A DNA stretch of 64,000 nt, from contig NC_015678.1 in NCBI RefSeq assembly GCF_000164675.2, positions 372,001 through 436,000 of the forward strand, given 5' to 3'. A program made the position numbers and the translations under genes. Shown piece by piece: positions 26,970 to 35,414 of the stretch; the stretch's first letter is position 1, and each line of letters begins with the position of its first letter. The stretch comes from Streptococcus parasanguinis ATCC 15912. Its GTDB lineage: Bacteria; Bacillota; Bacilli; Lactobacillales; Streptococcaceae. Below the pieces are notes generated by a model that had not been told where the DNA came from, searched no databases, and saw only the letters and a program-made list of their open reading frames with translations.

Positions 26970-27003
26970 GAGGGAATTTCTAATTGAATAGAAATCCCTC
27001 TTT
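26970..27003 (+). terminator. Terminator after tRNA-Arg
   Basis: GAGGG-a-ATTTCTA / TAGAAAT-CCCTC stem with TTT. Repeat A copy 1 begins 3 nt later, as if inserted into the T tract. Confidence 0.75.
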
Positions 27004-27005
27004 CG

Positions 27006-27141
27006 AGACTTTCCTTAGGTGAGAACGGACGTCAGCGAACTTCGTAGAAGTTCCATGACTAATTCTTGAGCCTAAGGTCTCAAGAATTCCGAGTGTCTGA
27101 AACGATTGAGTTTCAGGCACTTTTTTCACAGCGGAAAGTCT
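27006..27141. repeat. Intergenic repeat family A, copy 1 (MITE-like, 136 bp)
   Basis: Bounded by perfect inverted ends AGACTTTCC...GGAAAGTCT. It contains three internal hairpins: GAACTTC/GAAGTTC, AATTCTTGA/TCAAGAATT, and GTGTCTGAAAC/GTTTCAGGCAC. It has no coding frame. Copies of the same family are at 39002-39137 (inverted, also 136 bp) and 61685-61760 (internally deleted). Confidence 0.85.
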
Positions 27142-27172
27142 ATAGAAAATAAATTAGAAATTTTATATAAAT

Positions 27173-27191
27173 AGGGGTTATTCCCCTTTTT
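27173..27191 (+). terminator. Terminator upstream of cas operon
   Basis: AGGGG-ttatt-CCCCT with T5; it separates the rplS/tRNA unit from the cas genes. Confidence 0.7.
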
Positions 27192-27240
27192 GTGTGTATA
27201 TTAAAAGTCAAGAAAAGATGTAATATCTCCATGTAATGAA

Positions 27241-27269
27241 TTGATTTTTTAGGAGGGAAGGAGTAAAAT
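27241..27269 (+). promoter_or_regulatory. Probable promoter of the cas operon
   Basis: TTGATT (27241-27246) and TAAAAT (27264-27269), 17-bp spacer. The cas3 ATG follows at 27311 after a GAGG site. Confidence 0.6.
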
Positions 27270-27310
27270 ATAGTTAATATTATAACATCTAGAATTTTGC
27301 GAGGTTTGTT

Positions 27311-29710
27311 ATGATTTTAGCTCATAAGGATAATAACGGGAATGTTCAATCCCTTCAAGATCATTCTTTTAATGTTGCGACTAAGGCACGAGAAGATGCG
27401 AACGCTATTGATCAAGGAGACATTCTATTTTTATTGGGCTTGTATCATGATTTAGGAAAAGCTAATCAAGAGTTTCAAGATAAACTCTTATTGCATCCTA
27501 ATAAGCATGTTGATCACTCCTCGGCTGGAGCAAGGTATCTTTTCCAAAAGATACAAGTCTGTTTGAAGAGTTTAAATGTAGAGAAAACAGATAGAGAGTT
27601 TTTTCAAGAAATATGTGCTTACGTTATATCATCACATCATGGGATGTATGATATTTTACTCCAAGATGAAACAATAAATGCCTCTCAATATGCCTATAAC
27701 AGGCTACGGTATCGAATAATTGAAGGAACTGAAAGCAATCGTTATCAAGAAGATATTGAACCTTTTGCACAAAAATTAGAAAGTCAATTACCTTATTATG
27801 GATATTGTTCATTAGATGATTTAATTAAAAAATCCTTTGAGAATTATCAACAAGCTTGGTCTAATCTAAAGTGGAGTGATGAAAGTGAGAAAGATTTTTA
27901 TTCCAGTTGTTTTATTAGGCTTTATTTATCGTTACTAAAAAATGCAGATATATTAGACACTATCAATGCTTACGGTATAATTGTCCAACCTTTAAAATCT
28001 GAAGAAAGGGAAGAATTAAATCAGTCCTATTTAAATGCTATCGAAGAAAAGTATAGAGGTTTTGATAATCCAACTACACGACTAAATGAAGTTCGTTTAC
28101 AAATCAGTGAGAGAGTAAAGGAAAGAGGAGAAAATGATTCAGCTGGAATCTATCGATTGGATTTACCAACTGGAGCAGGTAAAACAAACCTCAGTATGCG
28201 ATATGCTTTCCATCAGCTTGTAAAGCAGAAAAAATCAAGATACTTTTACATTACTCCCTTTTTATCAGTCTTAGAGCAGAATGCTTCTGAGATCAAAAAA
28301 ATAACAGGTGATGCTGGGGTATTAGAACATCATTCAAATGTAATTCATAAAGATGATGATAATGATGATAAAAAGACATTGATGTTAGATTATTTAATTG
28401 ATAGTTGGGATAGTCAAATTATTCTCACGTCTATGGTTCAATTTTTTCAAACTTTATTTAAGACAAAATCATCTAATATTAGACGTTTTTCAAATTTAGC
28501 AAATAGTGTTTTGATCCTAGATGAAGTGCAATCTTTACCTATTGAAGTCACAACTTTGTTTAATTTAACAATGAACTTCTTAAATAAAGTCATGAACACG
28601 TCGATAATCCTTTGTACTGCAACGCAGCCTGCCTATGATTCACCCGTAATAACTAATCGTCTAGATTATGGTGGGAAAAACGGTGAATGTCCTGATATAG
28701 TTGAGTTAACTCATGATGAAACAGAAGTGTTTGCAAGAACAGAACTTAGAAAATATAATGAAGAGAATCAACATACAAACCTGGCAGAATTAGTTGACTT
28801 TGTTTTAGATAATAATGAGTCCATACTTGCAATTTTTAACACGAAAAAAACAGTTGATAAGTTCTATACGATGCTTGAAGAATTGACAGATCGTCCTCTC
28901 TATCAATTATCAACAAATATGTGTGCTCAGCATAGATTTGATATGATATCAGAAATAAAGCAGCATTTACAAGATGGAGTACCAATTATTTGTATTAGTA
29001 CACAGTTAATTGAAGCAGGAGTGGACGTTGATTTTAATCAAGTTATTCGTTCTTATGCTGGAATCGATTCAATTGTTCAGGCTAGTGGACGCTGTAACCG
29101 TGAAGGGAAGCGTCAAAAAGGGCAAGTTACATTAGTGAACCTTAAAAATGAGGAGGAGAATATCTCACGACTTAAAGAAATAAAAAATAAGAAAGAAGCA
29201 ACAGAGTTCATACTACATGAAAATTCTTCTCCAATCGATACTTCGCTTTTAAATAAAGATTTCTTTGAATATTACTATGCAAATAATCAAGCTTCAATGG
29301 ATTATCCATTATCGCATGGGGAGTCAGTTTTTGATTATTTAAGTATAAATGAATACCAGTTAAGACCCAACTTTAAAGGAAGAATGAAGCAAGCATTTAA
29401 AACAGCCGGACAAAAGATGAACTTGATCAATAATGAGACAATAGGAGTTTTAGTTCCATACGGTGATGCAATAGAAAAGTTATCTCGGTTGGAAGAAATT
29501 TGTGAGTCTGATTATCCTTCAGAAGGAGAATTTCAGATTATAAAAAGCCTCTTAAAGGAATTGCAATCTTATACTGTAAATGTGCGTGAGCATGATCCTA
29601 TTTTAGAAGCAACAAAATCGTATCTAAATGGAAATGTACTAGTGTTATCAGATGGGTATTATCATGAAAAGAAAGGAATTACCATAGAGATGCTAAACTT
29701 TATTATGTAA
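27311..29710 (+). CDS. cas3: CRISPR-associated nuclease/helicase Cas3 (type I-C)
   Basis: 799 residues, the usual length for an HD-Cas3 fusion. The N-terminal HD nuclease has YHDLGK (H46, D47) and later HVDHSSAGARYL and SSHHG metal ligands. The SF2 helicase follows: Walker A LPTGAGKTN near residue 288, DEVQ box in LILDEVQSLP near residue 404, motif III CTATQPA, and motif VI QASGRCNREGK. It unwinds and degrades target DNA after recruitment by Cascade. First gene of a seven-gene operon; GAGG lies 6 nt upstream. Confidence 0.95.
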   Translation: MILAHKDNNGNVQSLQDHSFNVATKAREDANAIDQGDILFLLGLYHDLGKANQEFQDKLLLHPNKHVDHSSAGARYLFQKIQVCLKSLNVEKTDREFFQEICAYVISSHHGMYDILLQDETINASQYAYNRLRYRIIEGTESNRYQEDIEPFAQKLESQLPYYGYCSLDDLIKKSFENYQQAWSNLKWSDESEKDFYSSCFIRLYLSLLKNADILDTINAYGIIVQPLKSEEREELNQSYLNAIEEKYRGFDNPTTRLNEVRLQISERVKERGENDSAGIYRLDLPTGAGKTNLSMRYAFHQLVKQKKSRYFYITPFLSVLEQNASEIKKITGDAGVLEHHSNVIHKDDDNDDKKTLMLDYLIDSWDSQIILTSMVQFFQTLFKTKSSNIRRFSNLANSVLILDEVQSLPIEVTTLFNLTMNFLNKVMNTSIILCTATQPAYDSPVITNRLDYGGKNGECPDIVELTHDETEVFARTELRKYNEENQHTNLAELVDFVLDNNESILAIFNTKKTVDKFYTMLEELTDRPLYQLSTNMCAQHRFDMISEIKQHLQDGVPIICISTQLIEAGVDVDFNQVIRSYAGIDSIVQASGRCNREGKRQKGQVTLVNLKNEEENISRLKEIKNKKEATEFILHENSSPIDTSLLNKDFFEYYYANNQASMDYPLSHGESVFDYLSINEYQLRPNFKGRMKQAFKTAGQKMNLINNETIGVLVPYGDAIEKLSRLEEICESDYPSEGEFQIIKSLLKELQSYTVNVREHDPILEATKSYLNGNVLVLSDGYYHEKKGITIEMLNFIM

Positions 29711-29747
29711 ACAAGTTAAGTATTTTTTCTATAGCAAGATTAAAAAT

Positions 29748-29779
29748 AGCAATATAAAAAAACAGCAATATAAAAAAAC
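29748..29779 (+). repeat. 16-bp tandem duplication between cas3 and cas5
   Basis: AGCAATATAAAAAAAC occurs twice head-to-tail, directly before the GGAGGG site of cas5. It lengthens the only sizeable gap (86 nt) in the cas operon. Confidence 0.85.
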
Positions 29780-29796
29780 AGAAGGAGGGTTTTACC

Positions 29797-30525
29797 TTGT
29801 ATAGATCAAGAAATTTCTATGCTAGAATTCGTGGCGATAGGGCATTATTTACGAATCCAGCAACTAAAGGTGGGAGTGAAAGATCGTCGTATTCGGTTCC
29901 GACTCGGCAGGCTTTACAAGGAATAGTTGACGGGATTTATCATAAACCTACATTTACAAATGTTATAACTGAAGTTAAAGTCGTTAATCAAATACAAACA
30001 GAGTTGCACGGTATTCGTGCTTTGTTACACGATTACAGTGCTGACCTGAGCTATGTTTCTTATTTGAGTGATGTAGAGTATCTTGTAAAGTTTTATTTTG
30101 TTTGGAATGAGAATCGCGAAGATTTGATACAGGATAGACAGGCAAATAAACACGAAGCGATTATGGAGCGGTCTATTCGAAAAGGTGGAAGACGGGATGT
30201 TTTCCTTGGAACAAGGGAGTGCTTTGCCTTGGTGGATGAAATTAGTCAAGAAGAATATGAGAACTGCCCATCCTATTATGATGGATTCTCCATCGATTTA
30301 GGAATTATGTTTCATTCCTTTGCCTATCCAACAGATAAAAAAACACCATTGAAATCTTATTTCGCAAAAACAGTTATGGAGAATGGCATTATTAAGTTTA
30401 AGTCACAGAAGGAATGTGAAATAGTTAATACATTATCCAGCTACGCTTTTAAGTTGCCTAGTCAAATTAAATCAGTTGATGATGAGTTTAACGAATATGA
30501 AGAGATGGAGAAAGGAGAAAGCTAA
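29797..30525 (+). CDS. cas5c: Cas5c/Cas5d, crRNA-processing endonuclease and Cascade subunit
   Basis: 242 residues. The TTG at 29797 is used as start because GGAGGG lies 7 nt upstream, and the family N-terminus (YRSRNFYARIRGDRALFTNP) follows at once. VPTRQALQGIVDGIYHKP is the typical Cas5 RNA-binding region. In type I-C there is no Cas6; Cas5 cuts within the repeat to leave an 11-nt 5' tag. The stop overlaps the cas8c start by one base (TAATG). Confidence 0.93.
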   Translation: MYRSRNFYARIRGDRALFTNPATKGGSERSSYSVPTRQALQGIVDGIYHKPTFTNVITEVKVVNQIQTELHGIRALLHDYSADLSYVSYLSDVEYLVKFYFVWNENREDLIQDRQANKHEAIMERSIRKGGRRDVFLGTRECFALVDEISQEEYENCPSYYDGFSIDLGIMFHSFAYPTDKKTPLKSYFAKTVMENGIIKFKSQKECEIVNTLSSYAFKLPSQIKSVDDEFNEYEEMEKGES

Positions 30526-32417
30526 TGGATTTTTTTACTTCTCTATTAAAAGCATATGAAAAAGCAGAGGAGATTGGTTTGGTGGATCAACGAACAGGTG
30601 ATAATGATCCTGTATTGCTTCCACTATACCATACCAGTCTGAAATCAAATGGCAATAATATAATTCTCATCAAATTGAATAAAGATGGTACCTTTTATAA
30701 AGCGGAATTCATGCCAGATAATCAATCGATTATTTTTCCAGTAACTAGCGATTCTGTTGCAAGGTCAGGTAGCAATCCGGCACCACATCCTTTGGTAGAT
30801 AAGCTATCTTATTATGTTCAAGAAGTTAGTCAATCTCAATACGAAGAATTCCATAATCAACTTGCTAACTGGGTCTGTTTTTGTAAGGAAGATGAGGTTA
30901 AAGATTATTTAGAAAAGATTCAGAGGTTTATACTTAGAGCGGATTTTTTAAATATCGTTTTAAATTCTCTGTTTGGTGAATCCTATCAAAGAGAAAATTT
31001 GAAGGTAACCTATCAAGATTCGAATGAAAAAAGTAAAACGATTGATTTATCTGCTTGTTTCATTGAGTTTTCGATTGTACAATACCATGGTTTCAAAGAT
31101 GAATCTGTAACGACATACAAAGAATTACATCAATCCTTTATATCATTTGTAAGAGCATTTCAAGATAATATGGGAGTGTGTAATATAAGCGGACGCAATG
31201 AGACAATCACAAATAAACATAGAGGATTGATGGGAAATGCTAAAATCATTTCTGTTAGTAATAAAGTCGAAGCTTATAAAGGACGTTTTAAAGAACGCGA
31301 AGATGTTTTTAGTGTAGGTTATGAAACCTCTGAAAAAATCCATTTGATGATTAAGTATTTGCTTGAAAATAATAACAGTAGTACATGGTTGGGATCATCA
31401 CAGTATCTTATTAACTGGTTTAGTGATGATTTGGCAAATAAAAGTCAATTAGATATTGTTAAACCTGAGTTTGATAGCCTATTTGAGGATGAAGAAGATG
31501 ATATAGAAGAACGTCATCAATTGATTAGACCAAATGCTGAGAATCAAGAGATTGGATCTTCGTTTATTAAGGGACGAAAATTATTTGGAAATGATGCTAC
31601 ATATTATATTGCAATATTAAACAAAACAAGTAATGGCCGTATCGCTCTTAAATATTTCCGTCAACTTCAAGTATCTCAGTTATTAAAAAATCTGGAAAAT
31701 TGGCAAGACACTTATTCTTGGGAAGCGAGAACAAAATCAGGAACTTATAAACAAAAAACACCGAATTTCAACGAGATTATTAATGCAGCCTATGGTGTAG
31801 ATAGAGGACGTTATCTAGAATTAGACAATGATAGTTTTCGAAGTGATCAATATCAGCAATTAGTGACAGCCTTAATTGATGGGAAATCCATTCCAAATAC
31901 AATCGTTAAAAAACTAGAAGCTAATATTAAACATCGGCAAAATTATCCTAAATGTTGGCATTCATTGCAACAAGTTAGTTTAGCAGTTCTACATAAACAA
32001 TATGGAAGGGAGTTTAATCCAATGGTAGACCATGAAAACACTAATCGTTCTTATCTATTTGGACGATTACTAGCTATTTTTGAGTTAATGGAAGCTCAGA
32101 GATATCGTATAGAAGGTGGTAATCAAGAAAGGATAACAAATGCTGAAAGGTATTGGAATGCCTATACGAGCCAACCAGCTAAGTTGATGATGAACCTCGC
32201 AAATAAAATTAAACCTTATGAAGAGACAGTCAAATTAAACTCTAGAGGAATCTATAATAAATTGGAAAAAGAGCGAGAAGAAATCATTTCTCTATTAAGT
32301 CCTTTAATGATGAATAAAGATATAAATGATCCTTTAGATTATCAATTTATTTTTGGTTATTATAGCGAAAAACAATATTTTTATACTAAAAAAGAAAAAT
32401 ACGAAAGTGAGAACTAG
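30525..32417 (+). CDS. cas8c: Cas8c (Csd1), large subunit of type I-C Cascade
   Basis: 630 residues, normal for Csd1. It holds characteristic segments such as LVDKLSYYVQE, SSQYLINWFSDD, and FGNDATYYIAILNKTSNGR, with the C-terminal region also able to give an internally translated small subunit in this subtype. It recognises the PAM (typically TTC for I-C) and anchors the crRNA 5' end. Tightly packed between cas5c (1-nt overlap) and cas7 (3-nt gap). Confidence 0.92.
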   Translation: MDFFTSLLKAYEKAEEIGLVDQRTGDNDPVLLPLYHTSLKSNGNNIILIKLNKDGTFYKAEFMPDNQSIIFPVTSDSVARSGSNPAPHPLVDKLSYYVQEVSQSQYEEFHNQLANWVCFCKEDEVKDYLEKIQRFILRADFLNIVLNSLFGESYQRENLKVTYQDSNEKSKTIDLSACFIEFSIVQYHGFKDESVTTYKELHQSFISFVRAFQDNMGVCNISGRNETITNKHRGLMGNAKIISVSNKVEAYKGRFKEREDVFSVGYETSEKIHLMIKYLLENNNSSTWLGSSQYLINWFSDDLANKSQLDIVKPEFDSLFEDEEDDIEERHQLIRPNAENQEIGSSFIKGRKLFGNDATYYIAILNKTSNGRIALKYFRQLQVSQLLKNLENWQDTYSWEARTKSGTYKQKTPNFNEIINAAYGVDRGRYLELDNDSFRSDQYQQLVTALIDGKSIPNTIVKKLEANIKHRQNYPKCWHSLQQVSLAVLHKQYGREFNPMVDHENTNRSYLFGRLLAIFELMEAQRYRIEGGNQERITNAERYWNAYTSQPAKLMMNLANKIKPYEETVKLNSRGIYNKLEKEREEIISLLSPLMMNKDINDPLDYQFIFGYYSEKQYFYTKKEKYESEN

Positions 32418-32420
32418 CTT

Positions 32421-33269
32421 ATGTTAGAAAATAAAATTGACTTTATGGTAACAATTGAAGTACGCGAAGCAAATGCTAACGGAGATCCATTATCGGGTAA
32501 TATGCCAAGAACAGATGCTAAGGGACATGGCTTAATTTCTGATGTGGCGATTAAGCGTAAAATTAGAAATCGTATGCAAGATTTTGGTCATCCCACTTTT
32601 GTTCAAGCCGGAGACCGTATTGAAGACGAGTTTCGCTCACTTGAAAAACGTTTTTCTAATCAATTTAATTCAAAAGATTCGGATGAAGATATTGAAGATC
32701 AAGCTAATAAATTATGGTTAGATGTTCGTTCATTCGGTCAAGTTTTTACTTATTTGAAAAAATCAATTGGTGTTCGTGGACCAGTTTCTATAAATATGGC
32801 TAAATCGTTGGAACCAATCGTAATCTCTGGTTTACAGATTACAAGAAGTACAAATGGGATGGAAGCTAAAAATGAAAGTGGACGTTCATCTGACACTATG
32901 GGTATGAAATACTTTGTTGACTATGGAGTTTATTTGCTGAAGGGATCTATTAATCCAAATTTTGCTGAAAAAACTGGATTTTCGACTGAAGATGTAGAGG
33001 TGATTAAGCAAGCGCTAGTAAGTCTTTTCGAAAATGATGCTTCTTCTGCACGTCCTGAAGGATCAATGCGTGTAAGAGAAGTCTTCTGGTTTACTCATTC
33101 TAATAAGTTAGGAAACATTTCTAGTGCGCGTGTTTTTGACTTGTTTGAGTTTGACAAAGAAAACCAAGAAAAGAATACTTATGAAGATTACGGTATTCAT
33201 CTTAATCAAGAGAAGTTAGCAGAATATGAAAATAAAGGATTAAAAGTTGATATTCTAGAAGGACTATAA
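32421..33269 (+). CDS. cas7: Cas7c (Csd2), backbone subunit of type I-C Cascade
   Basis: 282 residues. The N-terminus FMVTIEVREANANGDPLSGN followed by PRTDAKGHGLISDVAIKRK is the Csd2 signature; DVRSFGQVF and MGMKYFVDYGVYLLKG continue the RRM-like fold. Multiple copies coat the spacer RNA. One base separates its stop from cas4. Confidence 0.95.
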   Translation: MLENKIDFMVTIEVREANANGDPLSGNMPRTDAKGHGLISDVAIKRKIRNRMQDFGHPTFVQAGDRIEDEFRSLEKRFSNQFNSKDSDEDIEDQANKLWLDVRSFGQVFTYLKKSIGVRGPVSINMAKSLEPIVISGLQITRSTNGMEAKNESGRSSDTMGMKYFVDYGVYLLKGSINPNFAEKTGFSTEDVEVIKQALVSLFENDASSARPEGSMRVREVFWFTHSNKLGNISSARVFDLFEFDKENQEKNTYEDYGIHLNQEKLAEYENKGLKVDILEGL

Positions 33270-33270
33270 C

Positions 33271-33942
33271 ATGGTCTACGCGGAAAATGACTATTTGATG
33301 TTATCTGGCATCCAACATTTCCAATTTTGTAAACGGCAATGGAGTCTAATCCATATTGAACAACAATGGTCTGATAATGAAGCGACAGCACATGGACAGA
33401 TTTTACACAAAAAAGCGGACGATCCTTATATAAAAGAGAAACGTAATGATGTTATTATCTCACGGGCAATGCACGTATCATCAAAAGAGCTAGGGCTCTA
33501 TGGGATATTAGATGTTGTTGAGTTTCATAAAGATGAAAGAGGAATTGAGCTTAAAGGTAGAAGTGGTAAGTGGCTACCAATTATCGTGGAATATAAGCGA
33601 GGAAAAGACAAAAAAGATATTTACGATATTGTTCAATTAGTTGCTCAAGCTATTTGCCTTGAAGAGACTCTTGAGTGTACGATAGAGTATAGTTATCTAT
33701 ATTATCATCGTGTCAATCAAAAGAAACGAATAGAAATTACTCCTGAATTACGAAAAGAAGTAGTTTCTTTAGCCTCTCAAATGCACGAATATTATGAGCA
33801 GAAAGTAGTTCCGAAAGCTGAGTATTTTAAAAATTGTCAATTATGTTCTTTGGTTGATATTTGTATGCCACGCTTAAGCAAGAAGAATCGCAATATTGAT
33901 AATTATATTTTTCATGCTCTAAAAAGTGAGGATGGCTTATGA
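33271..33942 (+). CDS. cas4: Cas4 exonuclease, adaptation module
   Basis: 223 residues with the RecB-like nuclease core (GILDVVEF, IIVEYKRG) and four cysteines for an iron-sulfur cluster: one in QFCKRQWSL near residue 20, and three in the C-terminal NCQLCSLVDICMP. It trims prespacers to the correct PAM end with Cas1-Cas2. It overlaps cas1 by 4 nt. Confidence 0.94.
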   Translation: MVYAENDYLMLSGIQHFQFCKRQWSLIHIEQQWSDNEATAHGQILHKKADDPYIKEKRNDVIISRAMHVSSKELGLYGILDVVEFHKDERGIELKGRSGKWLPIIVEYKRGKDKKDIYDIVQLVAQAICLEETLECTIEYSYLYYHRVNQKKRIEITPELRKEVVSLASQMHEYYEQKVVPKAEYFKNCQLCSLVDICMPRLSKKNRNIDNYIFHALKSEDGL

Positions 33943-34964
33943 AAAAGCTTCTTAATACATTATATTTAACGCAAGATAACTTTTATTTGACTCGAGAAAG
34001 AGATAATATCGTCATAAAACAAGAAGGAAAAGTCATCAGTCGTTTCCCGTATAGAATTATTGATGGTATTGTATGTTTTTCTTACTTGGGAGCATCTCCA
34101 TCTTTAATTGAGTTGTGCGCTGAAAATCAGATTAATATATCTTTTCATACTCCTCAGGGGCGTTTTTGCGGTCGATTTGTTGGAGCAACAAATGGGAATG
34201 TTCTACTTAGAAGGCAACAATATCGTTTAGCAGATGCAGAACTGTCATTAGAATATGCGCAAAGATTCATTCTTGCAAAAATCTCTAATTCCAGGAAATA
34301 TCTTCTCCGTTTTAAGCGAGATCATAGAGATCGAATCGATACTCATCTCTTCGAAGAAGTAAACACAGAGTTGACTTGGGCGTTGGAACAGGTTCAGTCA
34401 GTTGAGGATAAAAATTCCCTTCTGGGAATTGAAGGACAAGCTGCAAACCAATATTTTAGAATTTTTAATGATTTTATCCTAAATGATAAAGCGACGTTCC
34501 AGTTTAACGGTCGTACTAGACGGCCACCGTTAGATTGTGTGAATGCTTTATTATCATTTGGGTACAGCTTATTAACTTACGAGTGTCAGTCTGCGTTGGA
34601 AGCAGTTGGGCTAGATAGTTATGTTGGATTCTTTCATACTGATAGACCAGGTCGTGCTAGTTTAGCTTTAGATTTAGTAGAGGAGTTTCGTACCTTTATT
34701 GTAGATAGATTTGTATTTTCTTTGATAAATAAAGGTCAAATATCGAAAAAAGACTTTGAATTTAAAGAAAACGGTAGTGTTTTTCTATCAGAAAAAGGAC
34801 GTGCCACATTTCTAGAACTGTGGCAGAAAAGAAAACATATGGAAGTTGAACATCCATATACTAAAGAAAAGGTGAAAATGATGCTCTTACCTTATGTTCA
34901 AGCCCAATTATTAGCAAAAGCTATTCGTGGGGAATTAGAGTCATATCCACCATTTATGATATAG
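33939..34964 (+). CDS. cas1: Cas1 integrase, adaptation module
   Basis: 341 residues, the type I-C length. Metal-binding residues lie in LLGIEGQAANQYF (Glu), FFHTDRPGRASLALDLVEEFR (His and Asp/Glu), fitting the Cas1 active-site triad. SFGYSLLTYECQSALEAVGLD is also conserved. It integrates new spacers at the leader end. Its ATG overlaps the cas4 stop (ATGA). Confidence 0.96.
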   Translation: MKKLLNTLYLTQDNFYLTRERDNIVIKQEGKVISRFPYRIIDGIVCFSYLGASPSLIELCAENQINISFHTPQGRFCGRFVGATNGNVLLRRQQYRLADAELSLEYAQRFILAKISNSRKYLLRFKRDHRDRIDTHLFEEVNTELTWALEQVQSVEDKNSLLGIEGQAANQYFRIFNDFILNDKATFQFNGRTRRPPLDCVNALLSFGYSLLTYECQSALEAVGLDSYVGFFHTDRPGRASLALDLVEEFRTFIVDRFVFSLINKGQISKKDFEFKENGSVFLSEKGRATFLELWQKRKHMEVEHPYTKEKVKMMLLPYVQAQLLAKAIRGELESYPPFMI

Positions 34965-34974
34965 GAGTTTATAT

Positions 34975-35268
34975 ATGATGGTACTGGTGACATATGATGT
35001 CAATACTGAAACAGCAAAAGGCAGGAAGCGTCTGCGCCATGTTGCAAAACTGTGCGTTGATTATGGCCAACGTGTTCAAAATTCAGTATTTGAATGTTCA
35101 GTAGCTCCCGCAGAATTTGTGGAAATAAAGTCTAAGTTACTAGATATTATTGACCCTGATTCCGACAGTATTCGATTTTATTTTCTTGGAAAAAATTGGC
35201 AAAATCGAGTGGAGACTATTGGACGAGATACAAGTTATGATCCTGATATAGGAGTATTAATACTTTAA
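34975..35268 (+). CDS. cas2: Cas2, adaptation module
   Basis: 97 residues. MVLVTYDVNTETAKGRKRLR has the conserved strand-one aspartate (YDV); QNSVFECSVAPAEF and DSIRFYFLG complete the ferredoxin-like fold. AGGAG precedes two ATGs (34975 and 34978). It forms the Cas1-Cas2 complex. Last gene before the leader and array. Confidence 0.96.
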   Translation: MMVLVTYDVNTETAKGRKRLRHVAKLCVDYGQRVQNSVFECSVAPAEFVEIKSKLLDIIDPDSDSIRFYFLGKNWQNRVETIGRDTSYDPDIGVLIL

Positions 35269-35414
35269 AACGAGGAGTGCGAATCGAAGTTGCTCATAAA
35301 ATAGCAGGAGTTTCGCGCAAAAAATTAGAAAAATTAATGGCAAAATTAGATTTTAGGGAATTATAATTCCTTTGTATTAATCAATTTTAGCCATAAACGG
35401 TGCAACTTTGCGCT
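35269..35414 (+). promoter_or_regulatory. CRISPR leader
   Basis: 146 bp between cas2 and the first repeat. It is AT-rich, with GTGCGAATC and GTTTCGCGC half-sites near the cas2 end and a palindrome GGGAATTATAATTCC at about 35354-35368. It should hold the array promoter and the integration-guiding sites. Confidence 0.75.
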
